DNA of 64,000 bases, taken from an uncultured Actinomycetes bacterium. Lineage in GTDB: Bacteria; Actinomycetota; Acidimicrobiia; Acidimicrobiales; RAAP-2. The translations under genes and the position numbers were made by a program. Shown piece by piece: positions 37,333 to 44,465 of this stretch. Positions within the stretch are counted from its first letter, which is position 1, and each line of letters opens with the position of its first letter. Below the pieces are notes generated by a model, which worked only from the letters and a program-made list of their open reading frames with translations, was not told the DNA's origin and ran no database searches. The DNA lies in NCBI GenBank assembly GCA_903860745.1, contig CAIORQ010000040.1, positions 1-64,000 of the forward strand. Reading direction: 5' to 3'.

Positions 37333-37338
37333 AAGGTA
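37333..37338 (-). promoter_or_regulatory. Putative leaderless -10 box of the fab operon
   Basis: TACCTT on the minus strand is seven bases upstream of the fabD ATG and only six bases beyond the mature 3' end of tRNA-Leu(CAA). Confidence 0.4.
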
Positions 37339-37344
37339 ACAGCG

Positions 37345-37427
37345 TGCCCGGGGCGGGACTCGAACCCGCACGCCCTCTCGAGCAAAGGATTTTGAGTCCT
37401 CCGCGTCTGCCATTCCGCCACCCGGGC
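37345..37427 (-). tRNA. tRNA-Leu (anticodon CAA)
   Basis: 83-nt class II tRNA: acceptor GCCCGGG pairs with CCCGGGC, a long variable arm (TGCTCGAGAGGGC region), TPsiC loop GTTCGAG, and anticodon loop CTCAAAA giving CAA, decoding UUG. The CCA end is not encoded. A TAGGGT -10 box lies ten bases upstream (37438-37443), within the divergent gap shared with menC. Confidence 0.95.
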
Positions 37428-37437
37428 TGCGGGAGAC

Positions 37438-37443
37438 ACCCTA
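37438..37443 (-). promoter_or_regulatory. Putative -10 box of tRNA-Leu(CAA)
   Basis: TAGGGT on the minus strand ends ten bases before the mature tRNA 5' end. It lies back-to-back with the menC box at 37455. Confidence 0.4.
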
Positions 37444-37454
37444 GCAGCGAGCCG

Positions 37455-37460
37455 TAGTGT
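37455..37460 (+). promoter_or_regulatory. Putative leaderless -10 box of menC
   Basis: TAGTGT ends seven bases before ATG 37468 and decides this start over the GTG at 37459. Confidence 0.45.
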
Positions 37461-37467
37461 GGGGACG

Positions 37468-38511
37468 ATGAGACTGCGCCTATGGCGGTACGAGATGTCC
37501 CTTCGTTCGCCGATCCACGCCGCGCGACAGCGTCACGACTCCCGCAGCCATCTGTTCCTCGAGGTCGACCAGGACGCGGTCACGGGCCTGGGCGAGATCT
37601 CGCCCCAGCCCTTCACGCTCAACGGAGACCCGGGCGTGGACGACGTCCTCGCCGAACTCGTCTCCTTCAATCTGCCCCAGCTGCTCGAGATCCACCGTCG
37701 TGAGGGCCTCGTGCCGCAGTGGGCCCGCGTGACCCACCTCACCGGGTCTCGACCCGCCAGCCGCTTCGCTGCGGCGCTGGTCGAGATGGCGGTGCTGGAC
37801 TGGCAACTTCGATCCGAGGGCCGCTCGATCGAGGATCACTGGCCCGCCCGATTCACGACCCCCGAGCAGGTCACCGTCTCGCTCCTCGACGACAACCCCT
37901 GGGCGACTCGTGACGCCGCGCAGATTCGTGCGAAGGTCTCCGCCGTGGCCGTGACGTCGTCACGTTGGCCGGAACTCGCCGCGCTCGGCCGGCCCGTGGT
38001 CCTCGACTTCAATTGCTCGGCGCCAGACGCGGGTGCCGTCGTGGACCTGGTGGACGCTGCGCGCCGTCACGTGGTCGTGGCCGCGGTGGAGCAGCCCTTC
38101 GGCGTCGGCAACCTCGTGGAACACGCCCGGCTGGCCGAGATGCTGGACCTGCCTCTGTCGCTGGACGAAGGGGTCCGCCAACGCCGCGACATCGACCAGA
38201 TCTCGCGTTACCGAGCCGCGCGTTGGGTCTGTGTCAAGCCGGCGCGCGTCGGCGGTTTCGCCCAGGCTCGCACCCTGATCGAGCTGGCCGGTTACCGGGG
38301 CCTCGAGGTCTATCTGGGAGGCTTCTTCGAATCTCCGCTCGCCCGACGGGCGAACCGCACGCTGGCCCGCCACCTGGTCAGTCGCCCCAGCGACATCGGC
38401 GAGAGCCCGATCGACGCCCACGACGTGCTCGTGCCCACCGCGGGGGGCCTGGGATTTCGAGTCGGTCCGGCTCTGGAGGCGATGACGCCTCTCGTCAGCC
38501 TCGTGTCGTGA
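37468..38511 (+). CDS. menC: o-Succinylbenzoate synthase-like enolase superfamily protein
   Basis: 347-aa enolase-superfamily protein, probably the dehydratase that forms o-succinylbenzoate in menaquinone synthesis. Visible features: GLGEISPQPF in the capping domain, metal ligands in VVLDFN, AVEQPF and SLDEGV, the barrel lysine in CVKPARVGG, and GGFFESPLARRANR near the end. The KxK motif on strand 2, whose second lysine is catalytic, is not clear (IRAKVSAVAV). MenF and MenG are in the same window, supporting the role. Another acid-sugar or racemase member is less likely. Confidence 0.7.
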   Translation: MRLRLWRYEMSLRSPIHAARQRHDSRSHLFLEVDQDAVTGLGEISPQPFTLNGDPGVDDVLAELVSFNLPQLLEIHRREGLVPQWARVTHLTGSRPASRFAAALVEMAVLDWQLRSEGRSIEDHWPARFTTPEQVTVSLLDDNPWATRDAAQIRAKVSAVAVTSSRWPELAALGRPVVLDFNCSAPDAGAVVDLVDAARRHVVVAAVEQPFGVGNLVEHARLAEMLDLPLSLDEGVRQRRDIDQISRYRAARWVCVKPARVGGFAQARTLIELAGYRGLEVYLGGFFESPLARRANRTLARHLVSRPSDIGESPIDAHDVLVPTAGGLGFRVGPALEAMTPLVSLVS

Positions 38512-38518
38512 GCGGACT

Positions 38519-38524
38519 TACACT
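38519..38524 (+). promoter_or_regulatory. Putative leaderless -10 box
   Basis: TACACT is seven bases before GTG 38532, giving the small coiled-coil gene and possibly pdtaR their own promoter just after menC. Confidence 0.4.
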
Positions 38525-38531
38525 CGAGACA

Positions 38532-38828
38532 GTGGGACCACGTTCGCAACAGCGACACCTCGAGGACGTTCAGCGGCGTTTGATGGCCGCACGCGAATCC
38601 CTGAAGGTACTCGAGGAGCAGGTGGCGGTGTGGAACGAGGCTCTCGACGACGCGCGGATCCGCTCCCTGGTCTCGGAGACCCCGCTGGTTACGGCAGAAT
38701 ATAACGAACTGTCCAAACACGTAGTGGCGGCGAACGCCGAGATGATCCGGCGATCCAACGAAGTGCAGAGCCTCACGGCCGAGCGGGATCGGCTGCTGCG
38801 CGAATTACCGAAGGAAGATAATGGATAA
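38532..38828 (+). CDS. Small coiled-coil protein upstream of pdtaR
   Basis: 98-aa unrecognised protein, strongly helical and charged: heptad-like stretches RRLMAARESLKVLEEQVAVW and EMIRRSNEVQSLTAERDRLL predict a coiled coil. The start is either GTG 38508 (overlapping the menC stop) or GTG 38532 (seven bases after a TANNNT box); the latter is used. Its end overlaps the pdtaR ATG by eight bases, so translation is coupled. A structural or partner role for the response regulator is a guess. Confidence 0.7.
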   Translation: MGPRSQQRHLEDVQRRLMAARESLKVLEEQVAVWNEALDDARIRSLVSETPLVTAEYNELSKHVVAANAEMIRRSNEVQSLTAERDRLLRELPKEDNG

Positions 38829-39390
38829 GCGCGTAGTGATAGCCGACGACGAGTCGATCATCCGACTGGACCTCAAGGAGATCCTCGAGGGCGACGGATA
38901 CCTGGTGGTCGGCGAGGCCGCGACGGGCGACGACGCGCTCGAGTTGATCCGCTCCCTGGAACCGGACCTGGCCCTGTTGGACGTGAAGATGCCGGGTATC
39001 GATGGCATCGAGGTGGCTCAGGCCGTCAAGGGAGGTCCGACCAAGGTCGTGCTGCTGACCGCGTTCTCCCAGCGGGCCCTCATCGAGAGCGCCCGGGAGG
39101 CCGGCGTGGTCGCGTACTTGGTCAAGCCCTTCCGCTCCAGTGAGATCCTGCCCAAGCTCGCCGCCATCGTCAATCCGGCCTCGGTGGCGCCGGACGTGCC
39201 CGAGACCCCCGGCGTCGACGACAAGATCGAGACCCGCGAGATCGTCCAGCGGGCCAAGGAGACCCTGATGCGGGAGCGAGGCCTCGACGAGCCGGCGGCC
39301 TTCGAGATCATCCAGCAGTCGGCCATGCGCGGTCGCACCAGGATGCGCGACATCGCCCAGCAGATCCTGAAGGGTGAATTCGTTGGCTGA
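38821..39390 (+). CDS. pdtaR: ANTAR-domain response regulator (PdtaR-like)
   Basis: 189-aa response regulator. The receiver domain has acidic Asp9/Asp10, phosphoacceptor Asp54 (LLDVKMPG), the Thr of LLTAFS and Lys of VKPF. The C-terminal ANTAR domain (about 130-187; ETLMRERGLDEPAAFEIIQQSAM...RMRDIAQQIL) binds RNA hairpins to allow antitermination. The mycobacterial homologue also lies beside polA. GAAGGA precedes the ATG. No cognate histidine kinase is adjacent. It overlaps the polA start by 17 bases if polA uses GTG 39374. Confidence 0.92.
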   Translation: MDKRVVIADDESIIRLDLKEILEGDGYLVVGEAATGDDALELIRSLEPDLALLDVKMPGIDGIEVAQAVKGGPTKVVLLTAFSQRALIESAREAGVVAYLVKPFRSSEILPKLAAIVNPASVAPDVPETPGVDDKIETREIVQRAKETLMRERGLDEPAAFEIIQQSAMRGRTRMRDIAQQILKGEFVG

Positions 39391-42016
39391 GGCCACCGAC
39401 CAGCGGCCGCTGTTGCTGTTGGACGGCATGTCCCTGGCCTTTCGCGCCTTCTTCGCGCTCTCCACCGACATCGCCACGTCGAGTGGCTTGGTCACCAACG
39501 CCCTGCACGGCTTCGCTTCGATGTTGCACTCCCTCGTTCGAAGTCAGTCGCCGCGGGCGCTGGCCGTGGCCTTCGACCTGCCGGGCGGGACCTTTCGGGA
39601 CGCCATGACCGATGATTACAAGGGTGGCCGGGCCGAGACGCCCCCGGAGATCGAGCATCAGTTCGACCTGATCCGCACGATGTGCGAGGTCTTGCACATC
39701 CCGGTGCTGGGCGTGCCCCAGTTCGAGGCCGACGACGTCTTGGCCACCCTGGCCACCTGGGGGCGCGACGCGTCCATCCCGGTGGTGGTCGTGACGGGGG
39801 ACCGCGACTCCTTCCAACTGGTCGAGGACCCCTTCGTCCGGGTTCTCTACAACCGTCGCGGGGTCTCGGACTACTCCCTCTACGACGAGGCGGGCATCAT
39901 CGAGCGCTGCGGCGTGGAACCGGCGCGTTACGCCCTGCTGGCGGCCCTGCGCGGCGACGCCTCCGACAACCTTCCCGGCGTGCCCGGGGTGGGGGAGAAG
40001 ACCGCCGCGAAACTCCTGGCCACCTACGAGGATTTCGACGCCCTCTTCACCCATCTGGACGACCTCACGCCCAAACTCCGCGAGAACCTCGCCACCTACG
40101 AGAACCGCGCTCGCCAGAACGAGAAGGTGATGCGCCTGGTGCGCGACGTGCCCCTCGACTTCACCCTCGACAGTCTCACCCTGGGCGGCTGGAATCGCTC
40201 CGAGGTCGCGGCCTTCTTCGACCGTTTCGAGATGAACTCCATGCGCACCCGCTTCGAGAAGTTGATGAGCGAGGGTCTGCTCGGGGCCCCGGCGCGAACC
40301 GAGGACCCTCCCGCGGCCCAGCCGACGTTGGCCGATCCCGTGTTGGCGCAACGCTGCTCGTCACTGGGCGAAGTCGTGGCTGACGCCGAGTTCCTCACCG
40401 TCCTTCGCCGAGGTGCGCGCATCGCCGTGCTCGACGAGGACCGCGCACGGGTGGCCGTGGGTGAGTTGGCCGACTTCTTCGAGGTGGTGGGCCACCGGCC
40501 CGTGGCCGGTCACGACGTCAAGGGTCTGTACCGGGCGGCCTTCGAGCGCGGACTCACGCTCAGCGAGCCCCTCGACGACACGGCCATCATGGCCTTCCTC
40601 GTCGACGCCACCAGCGGGCGCTACGACCTCGCCGACGTGGCCCATCGGTTCCTGGGCGAGACCATCGCGCCGGCCGCCGCCTCGCTCTTCGACGAGAACG
40701 CTGATGACGATTCGCTGGCCCGCGAGGTCTCGGTGGTGGCCCGACTGCGCACCGTGCTGCGTTCGGAGATCTCGCGCTGGGAGCTCGACGGGCTCTACTC
40801 AGGGGTCGAACTCCCCCTGGTGGCGGTGCTGGCTCGGATGGAGGCCCGGGGGATCTGCGTCGACGTGGAGATGTTGCGCACGATCTCCGCGGAGTTCGCC
40901 GCGGAGGCCCGGGAGCTCGAGCAGCGTATCCAGGCCGTGGCCGGCCACGAGTTCAAGGTCAATTCGCCCCAACAGCTCCAGACCGTGCTGTTCGGCGAAC
41001 TCGGCCTGACGCCGGGCAAGAAGATCAAGACCGGCTACTCCACCGACGCGACGACGCTCGAGTCGATCGCCCACCAACACGAGATCGTCCCGTTGATCCT
41101 GCGTTTTCGAGAGGTGGAGAAGCTGCGCTCCACCTACGGCTCCACGCTGATCGACTCGGTGGGCCCCGACGGGCGCATCCACGCCTCCTTCCAGCAGACC
41201 GTCGCACGCACCGGGCGACTCTCCTCGGAGAACCCCAACCTGCACAACATCCCGGTCCGATCGGCCGAAGGGCGACGCCTGCGGTTCGCCTTCGTCCCCT
41301 CGCCGGGGTGGACCTTGGCCGTGGCCGACTACAACCAGATCGAACTGCGGATCCTGGCCCACTTGAGCCAGGACTCGGGTCTGTTGGCGGCCTTCGAGAG
41401 CCACGAGGACGTCCACCGCACCATCGCGGCGTCGGTGTTCGGCGTGTCGCGAGAGGACGTGACCCACGAACAGCGCGAGCAGGCCAAGGCCGTGTCCTAC
41501 GGGCTGGCCTACGGCATGGAGGCCTTCGGACTGTCCCAGCGCCTGGCGATCCCGGTGTCGGCCGCCAAGGAGATCATGGACAAGTACTTCGCGGGCTTCC
41601 CGACCCTGCGGCGCTACATGGACGACACCATCAAGGAGGTGCGTGCCAAGGGATACTCGCGCACGGAGTTCGGTCGCATCCGGCCCTTCCCGGACCTGGC
41701 CACGTCCAGCGGACCCCAGCGCGCGGCGGCCGAGCGACAGGCCATGAACGCCGGCATCCAGGGATTGGCCGCGGACATCTTCAAGTCCGCGCTCGTACGA
41801 CTGGACCACCGCCTGAACGACGAGGGCCTCGAGGCGCGACTCATCTTGCAGGTCCATGACGAAGTCCTGGTGGAGGCCCCGCCCGCCGAGACCCAACGCG
41901 TCGAAGCGGCGATCCTCGAGGCCTTGACCCAGGTGGCCCACTTGAGCGTGCCCCTCGAGGTCTCGCTGCACTGGGGCGATTCCTGGGCCGCGGCGAAGGG
42001 TAGTGGGTCAGTTTGA
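39374..42016 (+). CDS. polA: DNA polymerase I, with C-terminus extended by transposon sequence
   Basis: 880-aa Pol I. It has a 5'-3' nuclease domain (AFDLPGGTFR, VTGDRDSFQL, GDASDNLPGVPGVGEKTA) and a central 3'-5' exonuclease-like domain lacking a recognisable DxE carboxylate motif, so proofreading is probably absent. The polymerase domain has motif A (ADYNQIELRILAH), motif B (QAKAVSYGLAYGM) and motif C (LQVHDEVLVEAP). The start is GTG 39374 or TTG 39383. The gene originally ended Lys-Gly-stop, as shown by the GGCTGA left at 45048. A transposon inserted after the Lys codon at 41998, and its left inverted repeat now encodes Gly-Ser-Gly-Ser-Val-stop. The enzyme should be functional. Confidence 0.95.
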   Translation: MNSLAEATDQRPLLLLDGMSLAFRAFFALSTDIATSSGLVTNALHGFASMLHSLVRSQSPRALAVAFDLPGGTFRDAMTDDYKGGRAETPPEIEHQFDLIRTMCEVLHIPVLGVPQFEADDVLATLATWGRDASIPVVVVTGDRDSFQLVEDPFVRVLYNRRGVSDYSLYDEAGIIERCGVEPARYALLAALRGDASDNLPGVPGVGEKTAAKLLATYEDFDALFTHLDDLTPKLRENLATYENRARQNEKVMRLVRDVPLDFTLDSLTLGGWNRSEVAAFFDRFEMNSMRTRFEKLMSEGLLGAPARTEDPPAAQPTLADPVLAQRCSSLGEVVADAEFLTVLRRGARIAVLDEDRARVAVGELADFFEVVGHRPVAGHDVKGLYRAAFERGLTLSEPLDDTAIMAFLVDATSGRYDLADVAHRFLGETIAPAAASLFDENADDDSLAREVSVVARLRTVLRSEISRWELDGLYSGVELPLVAVLARMEARGICVDVEMLRTISAEFAAEARELEQRIQAVAGHEFKVNSPQQLQTVLFGELGLTPGKKIKTGYSTDATTLESIAHQHEIVPLILRFREVEKLRSTYGSTLIDSVGPDGRIHASFQQTVARTGRLSSENPNLHNIPVRSAEGRRLRFAFVPSPGWTLAVADYNQIELRILAHLSQDSGLLAAFESHEDVHRTIAASVFGVSREDVTHEQREQAKAVSYGLAYGMEAFGLSQRLAIPVSAAKEIMDKYFAGFPTLRRYMDDTIKEVRAKGYSRTEFGRIRPFPDLATSSGPQRAAAERQAMNAGIQGLAADIFKSALVRLDHRLNDEGLEARLILQVHDEVLVEAPPAETQRVEAAILEALTQVAHLSVPLEVSLHWGDSWAAAKGSGSV
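41991..41998. repeat. Target site duplication, left copy
   Basis: CGGCGAAG directly precedes the transposon end at 41999. The same eight bases directly follow its other end at 45040, marking a real transposition event. Confidence 0.95.
41999..42016 (+). repeat. Left terminal inverted repeat
   Basis: GGTAGTGGGTCAGTTTGA, identical over 18 bases to the reverse complement of 45022-45039. It holds the new polA stop (plus strand, TGA 42014-42016) and the transposase stop (minus strand, TGA 42010-42008). Confidence 0.95.
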
Positions 42017-42874
42017 TTCCAGCAATTCTGCGATCTCCCAAGTTGACCACACGTGATCGGCTTTGCCAGCCGCCATTGCAGGCGTAGTGGGCGTGCCGAA
42101 CTTCTTGGTTAACGTCTGGTGGGGACGAGCGAAGTTGTAGTACATAAAGTGCAGGCTGACCGCATGGGCGTGGTTCTCGATCTTCTTGGAGAATCCGTTG
42201 GTGAGACGTGTGAATCGGCGCATCCCCATCCGCATGGTGAGGTTCTGGCGCTCGACGTATGAGGTCGAAACCAACTTCGGGTCGGGGTTGCCGACGATGA
42301 CCCGCTTCTCAATACCGGTGCAGGTCGCGGGGCTGTAGGTGTGCTCGGGGCTGTGCGTGGCACCGCTTGAGAGCGTTCCGTAATTCTTGTGCAACATGGC
42401 GAAGTCAACGCCGTCAGCACCGAAGAGAGGCTCAATGACCGTGAGGTAGGGCTTGTGGCCGTCGGTTGTCAATTGCACGCGGTTCTTGAGGCGCGAGTGC
42501 AAGTCCTTCAAGAAGAAGTAGGCGTCCTTGCTGGTGCGCTCGCCGACCAGCCACGACGGGACCAATTTGGTGTCAGCGTCGATGGCCGTCCAGGTCCACA
42601 CATCTCCGTAACCAGGGGTGCCGACGAACTCTTCGGGCACGTTCTTCTGCTTGGAGTAGCAGAATGACCAGATTTCGTCGCACTCGATTCGCGTGGAGTC
42701 GAGGTTGCGAAGTGTCATGTCCTGGAAGTCAGCACAGACTTGCCCGAGATCGGCCAAAAGCTTGACGATGGTGTTCTTGGCGACCCCCGTCACGCGCACC
42801 GTAGACCTGATAGACATTCCTTCAACCAGGCAAGAAATCACCTGGCTCCTGCGCTGTGTACTCAACTGGTTCAT
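42008..42874 (-). CDS. IS1-family transposase (single-frame, ISMhu11-like)
   Basis: 288-aa DDE transposase in one frame, unlike classical IS1, which needs a frameshift. It has an N-terminal helix-turn-helix (residues about 18-43), then Asp66 in IECDEIWSFCY, WTWTAIDADTKL, Asp138 in QLTTDGH and Glu208 in SYVERQNLTMRM, followed by RRFTRLTNGFSKKIENHAHAV. This pattern is typical of proteins annotated as IS1-family transposases. MNQLSTQRR at 42874 matches the usual family start; in-frame ATGs at 42883 and 42904 are alternatives. The stop lies inside the left inverted repeat. No interruption is seen, so it may be active. Confidence 0.9.
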   Translation of the reverse strand: MNQLSTQRRSQVISCLVEGMSIRSTVRVTGVAKNTIVKLLADLGQVCADFQDMTLRNLDSTRIECDEIWSFCYSKQKNVPEEFVGTPGYGDVWTWTAIDADTKLVPSWLVGERTSKDAYFFLKDLHSRLKNRVQLTTDGHKPYLTVIEPLFGADGVDFAMLHKNYGTLSSGATHSPEHTYSPATCTGIEKRVIVGNPDPKLVSTSYVERQNLTMRMGMRRFTRLTNGFSKKIENHAHAVSLHFMYYNFARPHQTLTKKFGTPTTPAMAAGKADHVWSTWEIAELLESN

Positions 42875-42943
42875 ACTGACCATTGTAAAATTCGGGTGTG
42901 ACATCAAAAGGTCAGTTTGGACGTGAAAGGGCTGGTCAGTATG
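42872..42943. repeat. 10-bp inverted repeat over two divergent start codons
   Basis: CATACTGACC (42872-42881) and GGTCAGTATG (42934-42943) are perfect inverted copies; the match extends to 11 bases as TGGTCAGTATG read outward on each strand. Each arm contains an ATG: the transposase ATG 42874 (minus) and the 136-aa gene ATG 42941 (plus). A shared operator or shared initiation region is possible. Confidence 0.7.
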
Positions 42944-43351
42944 TACGTTGAATGGGCGCTGCCTTGTGCCGACATTGAGGACGACGACCGAGGATTCACA
43001 ATAACTGGAGCGGGCCAATCCGGGTTTGATGCCACCAATGAGGAGGGACCCTTTGACTTGCCCGTCCGGCTACTGGTCTGTCTCCGATATGAACCCGGTG
43101 ACGAGAATGGAGGTACCTACACTTTTTGGGCGCAAGCCCATGGGCCGGACGGACCTCAACCTCACGAGGCTTATTCGATGGACTATCCCGCGAAGAATGC
43201 TCACTCCCTGGTACCTATCGAGCGCAAATACCTATGGTTCGCAGTCATTGTTGCAGTGCTATCGGGCGGACACTACAGAATCGTGTTAGCAGACGACATT
43301 ACTGAGAGATATCAGGCTGATCTGTTCGTTGCCGCCTTACCATCCCTTTAA
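42941..43351 (+). CDS. Hypothetical transposon passenger protein, 136 aa
   Basis: Unrecognised soluble protein starting MYVEWALPCADIEDDD and ending DLFVAALPSL, with FDLPVRLLVCLRY and LWFAVIVAVLSGGHYRIVLADD as likely beta strands. No catalytic motif or signal peptide is evident. AAAGG is about ten bases before the ATG. It is divergent from the transposase, with both start codons inside an inverted repeat. Its 3' end overlaps the small minus-strand gene by 53 bases. A regulator or structural protein of the element are both possible. Confidence 0.65.
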   Translation: MYVEWALPCADIEDDDRGFTITGAGQSGFDATNEEGPFDLPVRLLVCLRYEPGDENGGTYTFWAQAHGPDGPQPHEAYSMDYPAKNAHSLVPIERKYLWFAVIVAVLSGGHYRIVLADDITERYQADLFVAALPSL

Positions 43352-43493
43352 CCGACGCGACGGGTGTGGGCTTGAAGTCGATCAACTTCAGTCGAATCAC
43401 GTCCTTAGCGGGCGCGTCATGACGCGACGTCGCCTCGGCCACTACTGCGAAGGCGTTGGAGTTGGTGTCACGGGGCTTTGAGGTCTTCTTCAT
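43299..43493 (-). CDS. Small hypothetical passenger protein, 64 aa
   Basis: Unrecognised basic protein starting MKKTSKPRDTNSNAFAVVAEA. Its ATG overlaps the stop of the 47-aa gene upstream (ATGA), and AAAGAAG lies just before it, so it is probably translated by coupling. The N-terminal half resembles short proteins common on mobile elements, but I cannot name a family; the C-terminal half may be altered. It is convergent with the 136-aa gene. Confidence 0.45.
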   Translation of the reverse strand: MKKTSKPRDTNSNAFAVVAEATSRHDAPAKDVIRLKLIDFKPTPVASVKGMVRRQRTDQPDISQ

Positions 43494-43633
43494 TGGCGCT
43501 TCTTTCGCTCGGTGTCCACTCGACAGACTTCGATCATGTACTCGTCGTCGGTCAGTTGAGGGTAGGCGTTTCGAGGACAACCGGCGGGGGACCAGTCACC
43601 CTTACGGACGGGTGGAAGATTCAATTCGATCAT
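43490..43633 (-). CDS. Very small hypothetical passenger protein, 47 aa
   Basis: 47-codon frame starting MIELNLPPVRKGDW, with two cysteines (19 and 37), an acidic TDDEYMIEV segment and a basic end ERKKRQ. An AGAAAGG Shine-Dalgarno sits about nine bases before ATG 43633. Its TGA overlaps the ATG of the 64-aa gene. The two form a minus-strand pair divergent from the methyltransferase gene. No function can be assigned. Confidence 0.45.
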   Translation of the reverse strand: MIELNLPPVRKGDWSPAGCPRNAYPQLTDDEYMIEVCRVDTERKKRQ

Positions 43634-43683
43634 TGAAATTGCCTTTCTCTCGAGCCTGTCCGTTGCGCCCTTAAATCAAATTC

Positions 43684-43714
43684 TACACCCGAGAAATGCG
43701 CAATGTACACCCGA
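43684..43714. promoter_or_regulatory. Direct repeat in divergent control region of the RM genes
   Basis: TACACCCGA occurs at 43684-43692 and again at 43706-43714, 22 bases apart (about two helical turns), in the 133-base gap between the small minus-strand operon and the methyltransferase gene. The layout suits an operator; the binding protein is unknown. Confidence 0.45.
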
Positions 43715-43754
43715 TTGCGTGCGATCAAAACCTCGTCGCGTCACAGTCGCCGAC

Positions 43755-43760
43755 TACTCT
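43755..43760 (+). promoter_or_regulatory. Putative leaderless -10 box of the methyltransferase gene
   Basis: TACTCT ends six bases before ATG 43767 and there is no Shine-Dalgarno. It supports this start over an in-frame start at 43719. Confidence 0.45.
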
Positions 43761-43766
43761 AAAACC

Positions 43767-44465
43767 ATGCCCAGGAAGCCACGCATCCTCGATTTATTTT
43801 GTTGCGCAGGTGGGGCAGCGATGGGATATTACCGGGCTGGATTCGACGTAGTTGGCGTAGACATCGACCCCCAACCCAACTACCCCTTTGCCTTCATCCA
43901 AGCAGACGCGTTAACTCTCGATTCTGACCTTCTCGATTCGTTCGACGCAATTCATGCTTCGCCTCCGTGCCAGTCGTACTCCGATCTAGCAAAGCGAAAT
44001 GGCAATGCCCACGAATGGCCGCGACTCATCGAACCAGTGCGCGAGATGCTTGTTAGGACCGGAAAGCCCTACATCATTGAAAATGTTGAGGGCGCTCCCC
44101 TCATTGACCCCGTGGTTCTTTGTGGCACTATGTTCGAAGATTTGCGCGTGATTCGACACAGATTATTCGAGTCTGATCTCGACCTTTGGGCACCTGACCA
44201 CCGGCGTCACCCTCTCGTGTTCACGCACGACAAACGTAAGGCCCACTACGGAAAACTCGACCAGGATGTTTCCTACGTTCAGGTCACTGGTGGTGGGAAT
44301 TGCTCGATTCGCAACGCTCGAAGCGCAATGGGAATCGACTGGATGACCAAGGCCGAACTCAATGAGTCAATCCCACCGGCGTACACGCACTATCTCGGCC
44401 TTCAACTGATGGCGTACCTCGAAACTGTTGGTGCCGAATCGACTGAAATTCGAGTCAATGCCTAG
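43767..44465 (+). CDS. DNA (cytosine-5) methyltransferase of a transposon-borne RM system
   Basis: 232-aa C5 methyltransferase. Motif I is DLFCCAGGAAMGYYRAGF (residues 9-26), motif IV holds the nucleophile Cys68 in SPPCQSYSDL, and motif VI is ENV (105-107). RHRLFES may be motif VIII, and GLQLMAYL at the end is part of motif X. It is short because the target-recognition region is small, so its target sequence cannot be predicted. The HNH endonuclease gene begins inside its last codons (8-base overlap), indicating a co-expressed pair. Composition differs from the host genes. Confidence 0.9.
   Translation: MPRKPRILDLFCCAGGAAMGYYRAGFDVVGVDIDPQPNYPFAFIQADALTLDSDLLDSFDAIHASPPCQSYSDLAKRNGNAHEWPRLIEPVREMLVRTGKPYIIENVEGAPLIDPVVLCGTMFEDLRVIRHRLFESDLDLWAPDHRRHPLVFTHDKRKAHYGKLDQDVSYVQVTGGGNCSIRNARSAMGIDWMTKAELNESIPPAYTHYLGLQLMAYLETVGAESTEIRVNA

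Noticed and set aside
39374-42016. polA as a pseudogene disrupted by the transposon
   Set aside because: All polymerase motifs A-C are upstream of the insertion and the inverted repeat supplies a stop after four extra residues; the gene is intact.
42910-42919. GGTCAGTTTG inside the transposon, similar to the inner part of the terminal repeats
   Set aside because: It is in the same orientation as the left end and lacks the outer GGTAGTGG bases, so it cannot be the right end of a smaller IS.
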